A stretch of 64,000 nt of DNA from Pseudoneurospora amorphoporcata. Lineage: Eukaryota > Ascomycota > Sordariomycetes > Sordariales > Sordariaceae. How positions within the stretch are numbered: the first letter of the stretch is position 1; each line of letters starts with the position of its first letter. Below the pieces are notes generated by a model, which was not told where the DNA came from, did not search any database, and saw only the letters and a list, made by a program, of their open reading frames with translations. The stretch is taken from assembly GCA_033297205.1 (NCBI GenBank), contig MU859205.1:1-64000 (forward strand), given 5' to 3'. Both the position numbers and the translations under genes were made by a program. Positions 45,277-58,227 of the stretch are shown here, in pieces.

Positions 45277-48200
45277 GGTGTTCTGGCATATGTTGCCCTT
45301 GTTATGTGCGTGGCCTGTGGTCGCTTTTGTCCAAGCTGGTGATGTTGTAAGAAGCGCAGCGGACGGGAGTGACAGCTCGTTGAAGGTGTGGTTACCACGA
45401 CTGTCGTATTGATGAATGCGAATAACTCCTGCATGCGATGGATATCTCAAGCTCTGCTCTGATCAATTCCGTAAAAGCTCAGTCATCAATTTCAACTGTG
45501 CGCCACACTGCAGCAAAGGATGCAATGTTACTAGATGTAGCTTGAAGCCTTGTTGAAAACGGAAGAGAAATAACTGAAAGGCTGACGATGTTTTTGTTTG
45601 GTCACAGCAAAAGAAAGCAATTGGTTGCCATGGGTGATGGTTTGTTAGCGTGCCATTAGCGTCAGGAACGCCTAGCCCCTGCCGGCCGGCGTAGCTAAGT
45701 GGGTCCTCACACCGCCATGCCGGCCGGTGAACGACATCTCTTGTCACAATCTATTTCTATAGTGCTTTCTCGTCTCGTCTACACCCGAAATACCGCGTAT
45801 CGTATCTGTCGCTTGATGCAGATCACAAATTATAAAAGCAACGAAGAGCCCGAATTTTTGCGTTTCCCCGTTTTCGTGCCCTATCGCTTATCACCATCTA
45901 GGCATATGTTGTTGTGCTACGATAGATTGATTACAAGATTTCGACAGATTATGGCGGGAAAACAAAAGCGGTTTCTTTCCATTGAAATTGTCACTCCTGG
46001 GTGATGTTCACTTCGACCTATCTTACCGTTTTGCACTCACTGCATCTCGAGTCGCTCAAACCATGAAGAAGTGGATTTTTCAGGTTATCACAAGATAATT
46101 AACAAAACCGTCACCCGCAGGATGCAAGATATAAACACTCGCACATACCGTTATTCACATCACAGGCCGCCGCACCTGCACAAATTTACCAGCGTCGCCG
46201 ATCCTCGCATCACCTCTGTCACTCTCACCCGCAGACAACTTGATAACATCTCGACAACCTCAAGCCTTTTACTTAGAAAATCACAAAAAACGATCACCAT
46301 TAGGTATACGACACCCGCTCTACCGCTCACTCCATGATCCTTCCCGTCGTGTGTCAAACCCACGCCACTTGGAAAACAACCCCCTCGTTTCGTCACCTGT
46401 CGTCCCTACTCCATCGCGGCACTCAAACCATGCCACACATGTCACGACATGCATCCTCCCGCTTTCTTTCTTTTGTGTCACCCACCTGATACTGATACGG
46501 CTGCGTGTGACATTGGTTTTCGTGGGTTTGTGTCTTTTATCGTGCGTCTGTGGTTCCTCGGGGGGTGTGCCTCTGTGGCGTACGTAGCTAAAGGTACGTA
46601 TTGACCCAATCGTTTTGCGAGGGCGTTCGTTGACTGGCAACTGGTTGTTGACTCCGGCAACGGAACGGGACGGTGAATACAGACCGGCACAGAAGGGGAC
46701 TGGAACTCGGACGTGTGACTCGAATGAGTGAGTCTGTTTGTAAAAAGATGGTCCGTTCTAGAGGAGTTACTGACAACGGAGCGTGGTTCATGAGATTGAG
46801 TCTTCGCGCGCGGTTCTTTGTCTGACTGTCTGACTGTTTGTGAACCTGTGAACCAAGTGGTGGATCGTGGACTGTTTCCAGAAGCAAGAATCATGACTGA
46901 AGTGCTACCAATCCTCCAACACATTCTGTGTCCAAACTGCCACGTCTTCTTTGTGGTCCTTAGATGTGTTGCTCGGACTTGAGACAAAAATAGTTCCGGG
47001 AACGGAAGTGACACTACCTCAACAGAGCCGGAGCAGCCCGAGGGGCTGATTACGAAGCGCACCGGTCCACCAGACAAGTTCCCCCGCCGATGGACCCACC
47101 CGGGAGCCGAGTACGGAGCGTGGGTCCGGTCCGGATCGGTCAAAATTTCCGGATTACTCCACTGACTCCGTCTTCTCATGATGTGATAAGAGTAACGGTC
47201 TCTCCGGACGCTGCTGACCCTTTGGAAACGCAGGCAATGTGAAGCATGGTCGGCATGCAGAGCAGAGTACGATTTTCGTTGCAGTCCTTCCACGCAGGAA
47301 TGTCGGTCGGTGGCAAAAAAATCCAGAAGGATCGCCATTGTGCATGGAGCGGAGCGTCCGGCGATGGCGTACCTGCGTCAAAAATGCCCCTGTGTCGAGT
47401 GATGGCAGATGGAGAAGGCAATTTGTTCCTGTGTGCTTGACGACAACCAGCAACACATGTTCACAGTGTAGTGTAGTGTAAAGCGGTACAACGTAGTGAG
47501 CACCAACTGCGTGATTACACTACAACCACGAGTCTCACTCCCTTATTTGGCCACCCTCTTACGCAGCCTCGATTTAGTCGCCAGACCTATCTGGTCTGAC
47601 ACTTTATACGTATGTATGGTGTAGTGTAGATTTCCTTTTGCTTGGGCGGGATCGTATAAAGGGAGATTATTGCAACCCCTCGTCATCAATGGTGTTCTGG
47701 GTATTGTTTGTTGGTTGCGTATTCAGTCATCTCTCCGCGTGTCAGCATCAATGGAACCTCATGTAATTGTGAAGTTCTGTGAATGGCCGGGAAGAATATC
47801 TGCCAGGTACAGAGGCGTGAACCGGATGCAGGACGGTTGTGCGGGCGAGGCGGGTTCCTAATAACAGAGGTTGGTTTGTCGGAGGTGATTCCTTGCACCC
47901 GTTATGCACATCCTGTTACCGCCTTGGACTATGAGCACACCATCACCCGTACCGGATTCTTTTTTGATCGATAGCGAAAACATGTCATTGCCAGCAATCG
48001 AAAAGTCCGAGCGGGGCCGGAGCGAACATCGTCGTCTTCTTTGCAAGCTCCGTTCAGAAACTCGAAAGGAAGAGAAAAAGGGTGGAGGTTAATCTCCAAG
48101 TGGATCCCCCGCCGTGCCTCGAAGGAATAAATTTAGCTTCCCCGTTCTTTCTATCAACCGTCGCTTTTTTTTTTTCGGTTGACAGTTGACACCGTTCCGC

Positions 48201-51200
48201 GGAGAGCTGGAAATAGAAAAAATTATAAAAAAATAATATCCGGACCGCGATCAAACGAGCTCTCAAGTGTGGAGTCACACCACCCGACGACGTGCCATTA
48301 CCCCTGGCGAGCGCAGAACGATGATGCCTGGTAATGCTTGGCTAGCGGGCGGCCAGCGGGCAGCAGCTCCACCCCGAGGCCGTGACAGCGTTGAAACTGT
48401 GATCCACAAGAACCGTACTTGAAGGATTTGTGATTGGTTGGCGGCAATTGGCAGTTGTGCCAAGACGAGTTGTTGCGAGCTTTGACAGGTGGCAGCGGGC
48501 CACCCACACTACACCGAGTCCTCAGTCAGCGGTGTCCGTCGACGTGTGTTTTGAGACTGTGAGTGTGAGGTTCATCTGTGAAGGGAAGGCTTGTCTGCCG
48601 GCACTGTGTTCGGAACAATCGGTTTCAAAGTGTCAGGCCTGTTGGGCTTTTGGCTTGGCGGGCCATCGACGGACAAGGGGCGATTTCGAGAACACTGCCT
48701 CTGCTGGCTGGCCGCGATCCTGACAGGCAAGGGGCGGCCGCGATTACCCCGACGACGTCCAGCGGCCGGGACGGAACATGGCCGACGAAACAGTTTGGTT
48801 CTCTGTGGTCCTGGTGATGAGCTTGGAACATTGGGATGGTAGGATGGATGGACACTGAGTCCTGATGATGGACAAGGCCGAAGAGAGTGGCTCTCACTGT
48901 AGAACCAGTCTCAAGTGCTGGAGTCCGCAGCCTGAACACAGAACAACAAGACCCTCAGGACTGCTTGGCTTGGCTTGTCTTGTCGCGGTGTTTATTAGTC
49001 AGTCCAGTATCAGATATCGCCAGTTGTGATTGAGGCGATGAATGTTTATCATGTATCAGCAAAGGATTGTGATCGTTGTGGTCATCATCCATGTGTCCAG
49101 ACTCGCCGCCCGGTCGTCCGCTGCGACACAGATAGCCCGCAATATCTTCGGGGATACTCTTAATAATCAAGAGGCTTTTATGGCAGTGTATCCAGTGTAG
49201 ATATCGAATCTCGATCCCAGCCAGGCCAGCATGCCCAGGTGGAGGATCACCAGTGAAGGAGCCCGGATGGATCGCGTAAATCTGGAACGGTAGAACGGTG
49301 AACTCGGAGCTGGCGAACTATATACAGTACCGATATCAAGTGCGCTATTCTAGAAAATGTTGTGGGACTCTCCATGCCTGCGAGCCGGGTTCCTTTGCCG
49401 CGTTGCCATCAAACATCGCATCGCCCTGTCACCCTATCGCTAGAGTATCGCTTTGTTGCCTTGTCGTGTATCGCGCTCTGGGGGTATATCGTCTGCCTAT
49501 CAAGGCTTTTGCCGTCTTGCCTTGTCTCTCGGCCCCCCCGTAGACTACTACCGTGGCAGGCCATGCCATGATTGATGCCTCTTCCCGCCATGGCATTCCC
49601 AAATAAGGCCCGCATTCCCATCCCTAACCTTCCTGTCGGTTCTTCGGCCGGTCAGGCTGCCATGTCGAGCAAAAGACTTGGATGATCTCCAATACAGACG
49701 GTTCAAGGGGAGGTTGGTAGCCATGTGGGATCCATCCTGGAGCCTGGATTTTCCTGCTTGTCGATGGTCAACAGCGAGCGACTGGTGGTGTTGAGAAGCC
49801 AAAATGTTTACCAAGTTTCCAGCTTTCTGCAGCAACCGTCGTCATATCACTGCGAAACCAAGCTTTCTATGCAGTCGCGGAGGACGCTAAATGGACACCA
49901 AATGGCCACCAGATGGACACCAGATAAGGCCCGATACTCTACTAGTACAAGCAAAGTACCTTGTTGCGATTGCAATAAGGGAAACAGGTACGAGGGTGTG
50001 GCGGAGCGGAGCGGCACAAAAGTGGTGCAATTTCAGCTTCATTGGTTGTCCGAGGGTGTTTGAGAATCTGGGCGGGTACAAATCTACCCCACATACACCG
50101 GTAATCCCTTTTCATTGGACGAAAGCACCAGGTAGCCTAGGTCGTGGCGAGATCTTGTACAGAGTTGCGACAGGTAGTTTGCTTGAACTCCGTATGCAGA
50201 GAGTGGGTACTACAATGGAAAATGCCAAGATAGACAAGGATCAACCGAACGGCATCTCCTAAAGGCGGTCGAGATTGAACATGGCCGAGATTCGCATGAG
50301 AGAGCGATACTACATACCTCTATGTGGCAATGTGGTGCAACGTGGAATCAGTTCAACGACTCTTTTCAACCAGATGGGATGAACCAACAGACGAGCAGTG
50401 AGAGCAAGCACAAGTAAGGTAGAGAGAGGTACCTAGGGTAAGGAACGGGAGCGGGAGACCTCGGGCCAAGCAGTGCCGACATGCTATACAATACCTACCT
50501 ACTTATACCTACATACAAATACGAGATGGCGAGTAGCACTATTGAGGCTCAGAGGCTTTGTCGAGAAATCGACGAAATTCTCAGGGCGCTGTAAGTACGG
50601 TTCCTCCTTCGTTCCCTCGCGTCTTATCGTTTCCATTCTTTTTCGAACACGCACTGGAACTTCAGAAACACACTGCACTGCACTGGCAAATCATTTGCGG
50701 ACGTTAGGCCAGAAATCATAGGAAGAAAGATTGCACAGTAAAAACCTACCTCTAGGTAAGGTACCTAGGTACAAAGACACACACGCCTTCCCCTTCACCC
50801 CTTGCCGGGTTCCTCTTTTCCCATTTTCACGATCCCTGTCAAAACAGTGCTCTCCCCCTGACAACGTCGATGAAGCGAGCGATGCAGCGACCACTCAGAG
50901 ACGCCGGTGCCCTTTCGTCCAGTCCACTCTCTCCCATTCTTGCCCACCGCGAACCACTGAGCAGAGGCCTCTGTCCACCCTGCCCTGTCAGGACGGTCAG
51001 GTCCTGCCGTGACCAGAGCAGATGGGCCATTGAAGTTGAGAAAGATTCCACAGCAATTGCCCGCAATTGCCTGGAAACTCCTAGCAGCCGGAGGTACCTA
51101 GCAGACACACCCACGACGGCACCTGGATCGCATCCTGTTCCAGCGCAGTCCCAGTCCCGTCCTAGTCCACAGTCCACAGTCCCAGTCCCCCCCCAGTCGA

Positions 51201-52226
51201 TGCCTCCTTTTTTTCTTTCCACTGCCCTTCCATTTCCATTTCCATCCACATTTCCCACTCCCCTCGCTCTCCCCCCCCCCTTCCCGGCTTCCGCCTTCTT
51301 CATCAACGAAACTGCCAGGACTCCTGCCAGCTTGTTGGCTTTCCACTTCGTTTGGTTTTTTTCTCTCCCCTCTCGTCTCTTTCCCCTTTCTCCCTTCTTC
51401 CCTTTTACACTCGCTCACCGGCAACTTCCTGTCAACCGCCTCCTCCCCCCCCTCCCTCATCGCCCGTTCCGTCGCGCGACCGTGATCAAGGAACCCTCTC
51501 GCGGTAATTTGATCTTCCAGGAGGCCTGCGTCGTTGGCATTGCCCACCGCGCCGTCACCGCGCCAATCGTTTGTTTGGAGAAAAGAAAAGCAAAGCGGGT
51601 AGTTTGGACAGGAAAAGAGGAATAATCATCATTCGGTTCGACTCGTTATCGTTGCTCATCGACAAAAACAACACAAATTGCAAGCCCGACACGCACCGCA
51701 GCAGCACAATATCCACCTCTGCCTGCACAAGTCCCGCTGCACAACACACGCCTTCAAGCAGCCAGAGCAACTGACAGTAGTCAACGCCAACCTCCTTTCT
51801 GCGCCCCCTCACCGCGCACGTCGATCGCTCATCCCGCATCACCCCTTTCACACCCCGTTCCAGTTCTTGTTTGTCTAGCACAACAAGACCGGTCCACTAC
51901 CCGATAAACGGCTCTTCAGCACCCACCGCTCATCATCATCAACCATCACCAGGAAGGAGCTGCATTGACTGCAGTGGCCCGTCACTTCTGCTATTTCTAC
52001 GCCTACCAGCTTTAGTAATTGTCGTTGTTGTCGTTTTGCTGCTGCCTTTTTCGCAAGCACCAGCCGGCAACAATTCCCAGTTTTTGGTCTAAACAGTAAT
52101 TATCCATTCGTTGATTTGTCGTCTCCCATGCACTTCTGATCCGGTAAGTTGGTGGAATCCAAGCCGCCATGGCTCATCATGTCGTTCTCGCCCGCTGACC
52201 TGTCTAGCCTAGCTTAATTGCCCAAC
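45277..52226. other. 6.9-kb stretch without a convincing gene
   Basis: The largest gene-poor interval in the window, between the GCNA start and FKS1. Several long open frames occur (for example 46478-47338 minus and 50870-51625 plus), but their composition is Ser/Arg/Pro/His-rich with no domains and several frames are open at once, so I do not call them. The last 1.1 kb (about 51100-52226) is C/T-rich and probably the FKS1 promoter and leader. Short direct repeats (tgtagtgtag near 47470; tacctacctac near 50490) are present. No transposon, tRNA or rRNA was recognised. Confidence 0.5.
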
Positions 52227-55200
52227 ATGTCGGGATACCCACAGCAAGGCGGCGGAGGCCACCACGATGATGGCTACGGCCATGCCCCCAACGCAAATGG
52301 AAATACGGACTCGTATTACAACGATGATCAACAGTACTACGATAACCGTAATGGAGGAGGACACCCTGCCGGCACTCAGCAAGGCGAGGGCTATTATGAT
52401 GAGTCGTATGTTTCTATCTTGCTTTCCCGTTCTAAAACGCGTGCGCCTAACGCCTCGTCCTCTTTTGCAGCGGCTATTACAACGCCGACCCAAACAACCC
52501 GTACCACCAGGACGGCGGTTATTACGACAACCACGAAGGTTATCAGGAGGGCTATGACAACGGCTACTACGACCAGCATGGCTATGATCAGGCCGGCGGC
52601 TATCGCGACAACCATGCCGCTCGTGGCTCTGAGGAGGATTCCGAGACCTTTAGCGATTTCACAATGAGGTCCGACATGGCCCGTGCCGCCGAGATGGACT
52701 ACTATGGCCGCGGCGATGAACGCTACGACAGCCAGTATGGCGAGCAGGGCGGTGCCCGGGGTTACCGCCCTCCTTCCTCCCAGATCTCTTACGGGGGAAA
52801 CCGCTCGTCTGGCGCCTCGACGCCAAACTACGGCATGGACTACGGTAACGTTCTTCCTGCCGGCCAGCGCTCCAAGGAACCGTATCCCGCCTGGACGTCG
52901 GATGCCCAAATCCCCCTCTCAAAGGAGGAGGTGGAGGATATCTTCCTGGATTTGTGCGCAAAGTTTGGCTTCCAGCGTGACAGCATGCGCAACATGTACG
53001 ACCATCTCATGACGCTTCTCGACTCCCGCGCCTCCCGTATGACCCCCAACCAGGCTCTTCTCTCGCTCCATGCCGATTACATTGGTGGCGACAACGCAAA
53101 TTACCGCAAGTGGTACTTCGCTGCCCATCTGGATCTGGATGATGCCGTCGGTTTCGCCAACCTCAAGGGCAAGAAGGGTGGTCTGAAGCGCACCAAGAAG
53201 AAGACCAAGGGTGACGAACCCCAAAACGAAGCAGAGATCCTTCAAGAGCTCGAGGGTGATGACTCGTTGGAGGCGGCCGAGTTCCGCTGGAAGACTCGGA
53301 TGAACAGGATGTCGCAGCATGACCGTGTGCGACAGCTTGCCCTTTATCTTCTGATCTGGGGCGAAGCCAACCAGGTCCGCTTCATGCCCGAGTGTCTGTG
53401 CTTCCTCTTCAAGTGCGCCGATGATTATCTTAACTCGCCCGCTTGCCAAAACATGGTCGAGCCTGTTGAGGAGTTCACCTTCCTCAACAACGTCATCACC
53501 CCGCTGTATCGCTACTGCCGCGATCAGGGTTACGAGATCTATGAAGGTGTTTACGTCCGTCGCGAAAGAGACCACGAGCAGATTATCGGTTACGATGACT
53601 GCAACCAGCTCTTCTGGTATCCCGAGGGTATCAACCGCATCGTTCTCGAAGACAAGAGCAAGCTGGTGGACGTTCCTCCCGCTGAGCGTTATCTCAAGCT
53701 CAAGGATGTCAACTGGAAGAAGTGCTTCTTCAAGACTTACAGGGAGAGTCGCTCGTGGTTCCACATGCTTGTCAACTTCAACCGTATCTGGATCATTCAC
53801 TTGACCATGTTCTGGTTCTACACTGCCTACAACATGCCTACCATCATCACCCCCAATTACGAACAGCAGGTTAACCAGGGACCCCCAAGGGCTGCCATGT
53901 GGTCCTTTGTCGGTTTCGGTGGTGGTGTCGCTGCGGCAATTAACTTCGGAGCAACCCTTGCGGAATGGGCCTATGTTCCTCGCAGGTGGGCTGGTGCGCA
54001 GCATCTGACCAAGCGGCTGTTCTTCATGATCTTCGTCCTCATCATCAACTTGGCTCCTGGTGTCTACGTCTTCCTTCCGGGCAAGAAGGGCCAGGACCTG
54101 ATTGACCATCAGAACAGCACCCCTGCCTATGCTCTCGGCATCGTGCACTTCTTCATCGCTCTCATCACTTTCTTGTTCTTTGCGGTCATGCCTCTGGGTG
54201 GCCTCTTCGGCAGTTACCTCACCAAGAACACGCGCAAGTACGTCGCCAGTCAGACATTCACTGCCAGCTGGCCTCGCCTCAACGGTGCCGACATGGCTAT
54301 GTCCTTCGGCTTATGGATTGTCGTTTTCGGCGCCAAGTTCGGAGAGTCGTACGTGTATTTGACCTTGTCGATTCGCGACCCAATTCGTTACACTGGTCTT
54401 ATGGATACCTCGTCATGTCTTGGGGACTCACTCCTGCTGAACTATCTCTGCCCTTACCAACCGCAAATCACAATGGCTCTGATGATCTTCACTGGTATGA
54501 TCTTCTTCTTCCTTGATACGTATCTGTGGTACGTCTTGATCAACGCCGTCTTCTCGGTTGCCAGATCTTTCTACCTTGGTTCCTCGATCTGGACTCCTTG
54601 GAGAAACATCTACTCGCGCCTGCCCAAGCGTATCTACTCCAAGGTTCTCGCGACAACGGACATGGAGATTAAGTACAAGCCCAAGGTCCTCATTTCCCAG
54701 ATCTGGAACGCTATCGTCATCTCCATGTACCGCGAGCATCTTCTGGCCATTGATCACGTCCAGAAGCTCCTTTACCATCAGGTGCCCTCTGAGCAAGAAG
54801 GAAAGCGTACTCTGCGTGCCCCCACTTTCTTCGTTTCCCAGGAAGACCACTCTTTCAAGACCGAGTTCTTCCCCCAATACAGCGAAGCCGAGCGCAGAAT
54901 TTCCTTCTTCGCCCAGTCGCTCTCCACTCCGATCCCCGAGCCCCTCCCTGTCGACAACATGCCCACCTTCACTGTCATGATTCCTCACTACAGCGAAAAG
55001 ATTCTTCTTTCTCTGCGTGAAATCATTCGCGAAGATGAGCCCTACTCTCGTGTCACTCTCTTGGAATACCTCAAGCAGCTTCATCCCCACGAATGGGATT
55101 GCTTCGTTAAGGACACCAAGATTCTCGCGGATGAGACCTCGCAGTTCAACGGCGATGCTGAAAAGGAGAAGGAGAAGGAGAAGGAGAAGGAGACCGTCAA

Positions 55201-58200
55201 GAACAAGATCGACGATCTTCCCTTCTACTGCATCGGTTTCAAGTCCTCGGCGCCCGAGTATACCCTCAGAACCCGTATTTGGGCTTCGCTTCGCTTCCAA
55301 ACCCTGTACCGTACCGTCTCTGGTTTCATGAACTACGCCCGCGCCATCAAGCTTCTCTACCGTGTTGAGAACCCTGAGGTCGTCCAGATGTTCGGTGGCA
55401 ACTCTGACAAGCTCGAGCGTGAGCTCGAGCGCATGGCTCGTCGCAAGTTCAAGCTGTGCATTTCCATGCAGCGTTTCGCCAAGTTCAAGAAGGAGGAAAT
55501 GGAGAACGCCGAGTTCTTGTTGCGCGCCTACCCCGATCTCCAGATCGCTTACCTCGACGAAGAGCCTCCTCTTGCTGAAGGCGAAGAGCCTCGTATCTAC
55601 TCTGCTCTCATCGACGGTCACTCCGAGATCATGGAGAACGGTGCGCGCCGGCCCAAGTTCCGTATCCAGCTTTCCGGAAACCCCATTCTCGGTGACGGAA
55701 AGTCCGACAACCAGAACCACGCCATCATCTTCTACCGCGGCGAGTACATCCAGCTTATCGATGCCAACCAAGACAACTATCTGGAGGAGTGCCTGAAGAT
55801 CCGCAGTGTTTTGGCCGAGTTCGAGGAGATGAAGCCCGACAACCTTTCGCCCTACACTCCCGGCGTCAAGAGCGAAGTCCACCACCCTGTTGCCATTCTC
55901 GGTGCTCGCGAGTACATTTTCTCTGAGAACATTGGTATCCTCGGTGATATTGCCGCCGGTAAGGAGCAGACATTCGGTACGCTCTTCGCCAGAACCTTGG
56001 CCCAAATTGGTGGCAAGCTCCATTACGGTCATCCCGATTTCCTCAACGGTATCTTCATGACTACACGTGGTGGTGTCTCCAAGGCTCAGAAGGGTTTGCA
56101 TCTCAACGAGGATATTTACGCTGGTATGAACGCTCTCTTGCGTGGTGGCCGCATCAAGCACTGCGAGTACTACCAGTGCGGTAAGGGTCGTGATTTGGGT
56201 TTCGGCTCCATTCTCAACTTCACCACCAAGATCGGAACTGGTATGGGTGAACAGATGCTCTCTCGCGAGTACTACTACCTCGGAACTCAGCTCCCGCTCG
56301 ATCGTTTCCTGTCCTTCTACTACGCCCATCCCGGTTTCCACTTGAACAACATGTTCATCATGCTCTCGGTCCAGCTCTTCATGCTTTGCTGTGTTAATAT
56401 CGGCGTACTGCGTCATGAGACGATCCGCTGCGAGTACAACCGCGATGTCCCCATTACCGATGCCCTCTTCCCCACTGGCTGCTCCAATACCGACGCTCTT
56501 CTGGACTGGATCTACCGCTGCGTTCTCTCGATTTTCTTCGTCTTCTTCCTTGCTTTCGTTCCCCTGATTGTGCAGGAGATAATGGAGAAGGGTATAATCC
56601 GCTCTGCGACTCGTTTCCTCAAGCAGATCTTCTCGCTGTCGCCCTTCTTCGAGGTGTTCGTCTGCCAGATCTACGCCAACTCTGTCCAGCAAGATTTGTC
56701 CTTCGGTGGTGCCAGATATATCGGTACCGGCCGTGGTTTCGCCACCGCGCGAATCCCCTTCGGTGTGCTCTACTCCCGTTTTGCCGGTCCCTCAATCTAC
56801 TTCGGAGCTAGATTGGTCATGATGTTGTTGTTTGCCTGCTTGACTGTCTGGCACGCTGCCCTGATCTACTTCTGGATCTCGCTCATGGCCTTGGTCATCT
56901 CGCCCTTCCTCTACAACCCTCACCAGTTCTCCTGGGGCGATTTCTTCATCGACTACCGCGAGTATCTCCGCTGGCTCTCGCGTGGTAACTCTCGCTCGCA
57001 CGCTTCCTCTTGGATCACCTTCTGCCGCCTCTCGCGTACCAGAATCACTGGTTTCAAGCGCAAGATTATCGGAGACCCATCGAGCAAGCTCTCGGGCGAT
57101 GTTGCTAGGGCTGCTATCACCAACCTTTTCTGGGCCGAGATGTTTACCCCCTTCATCCTTGTCTGCTTGACAACCATTCCGTATCTGTTCATCAACGCGC
57201 AGACCGGTGTCGGGGGTGAGTTTGGACCTCACGCTGACGATGTTAAAAGCGGGAAGGTTAAACCCACCGCCGCCATGGTTCGCCTCTTGATTATCACGTT
57301 TGCGCCCGTGGCTGTCAATGCCGGTGTCCTTGGCGGCTTGTTCGGGATGGCCTGCTGCATGGGACCTCTGTTCAGCATGTGCTGCAAGAAGTTTGGCAGC
57401 GTTCTGGCTGCCATCGCCCATGCTATTTCGGTCATCATTCTTTTGGTTATGTTCGAAGTGGAGTTCGTCCTGCAAAACTTCAAGTTTACACCTACCCTCC
57501 TCGGCATGATTGCCATGGTCTCGATTCAGCGTTTCATCATCAAACTCATTGTCTCGTTGGCGTTGACTCGCGAGTTCAAGACTGATTCGTCCAACATTGC
57601 CTTCTGGACTGGCAAGTGGTACTCTATGGGCTGGCACTCGGTTTCGCAACCTGCTCGTGAGTGGCTTTGCAAGATTACGGAGCTCAGCATGTTTGGCGCA
57701 GACTTCATCCTTGGCCACATCATTCTGTTTTTGATGTTCCCCGTCATCATCATCCCCAAGGTTGATGTGCTTCACTCGGTTATTCTGTTCTGGCTCCGCC
57801 CAAGGTATGTCATTTAACTTGTTTCGCTGTTTTGACTCTCTCCCTAACATGGTATTTTTGTAGCCGTCAAATCCGTGCCCCCATTTACTCGTTGAAGCAG
57901 ACGAAGCTCAGGAGGAGACGTGTGATCCGCTATGCGATCCTTTACTTTATCCTGCTTATCATCTTCATCGCCCTGATTGTTGGACCGATTGTGGCCGGCA
58001 AAGGGATTGACAACACCACGCTCGACTCCGTCGGCAACCTCGTCAGTGGATTCGTCCTCAGGCAGTACCCCTGGAAGCTCGGCCCGTCTGGTGACAATGA
58101 TGACACCAGGGGTCGTTTGGAGACAGGAACCAAGGCCGAAGGCTACTCTGGTGTCTGGACCCCGACGACAACATCAGACTTTAGTGCTAAGGCTACTAGC

Positions 58201-58227
58201 AAGGCCGAAAGGAGGATGGCATTCTAA
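52227..58227 (+). CDS. FKS1: 1,3-beta-glucan synthase catalytic subunit (FKS1)
   Basis: GT48 enzyme that makes wall beta-1,3-glucan from UDP-glucose at the plasma membrane; target of echinocandins. Exons 52227-52405, 52471-57804 and 57864-58227, with introns GTATGT ... GCCTAAC ... TTTGCAG and GTATGT ... CCTAAC ... TTGTAG; 1,958 residues, normal for a filamentous fungus. The N terminus (about 150 residues) is Gly/Tyr/Gln/Asp-rich. The FKS1 domain has FLDLCAKFGFQRDSMRNMY and LLIWGEANQVRFMPECLCF. A first membrane cluster (about 380-700) is followed by the large cytoplasmic catalytic part (including ATGKEQTFGTLFARTLA-like AAGKEQTFGTLFARTLA and KGLHLNEDIYAGMNALLRGG), then a second membrane cluster to the C terminus. 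Hot-spot 1 reads YLTLSIRDP, with Tyr689 where most fungi have Phe. Confidence 0.95.
55156..55192. repeat. GAGAAG repeat inside FKS1
   Basis: Tandem GAGAAG-type units encode an alternating Glu-Lys run (about EKEKEKEKEKE) just before the catalytic core in the central cytoplasmic domain. In frame; length may vary between strains. Confidence 0.8.

Noticed and set aside
46478..47338. A 286-codon minus-strand open frame in the gene-poor region
   Set aside because: Composition is Ser/Arg/His/Thr-rich without hydrophobic core patterns, there are no known motifs, and other frames are open in parallel; most likely chance.
50870..51625. A 251-codon plus-strand open frame upstream of FKS1
   Set aside because: It translates pyrimidine-rich leader DNA into Pro/Ser/Phe runs; no domain, and it overlaps the likely FKS1 promoter and leader.
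45277..52226. RIP-mutated transposon
   Set aside because: No AT-rich, TpA-enriched stretch and no transposase or reverse-transcriptase remnants were visible by eye.
54428..56692. A 754-codon minus-strand open frame opposite FKS1
   Set aside because: Antisense shadow of a highly biased coding exon; the sense frame matches glucan synthase throughout.
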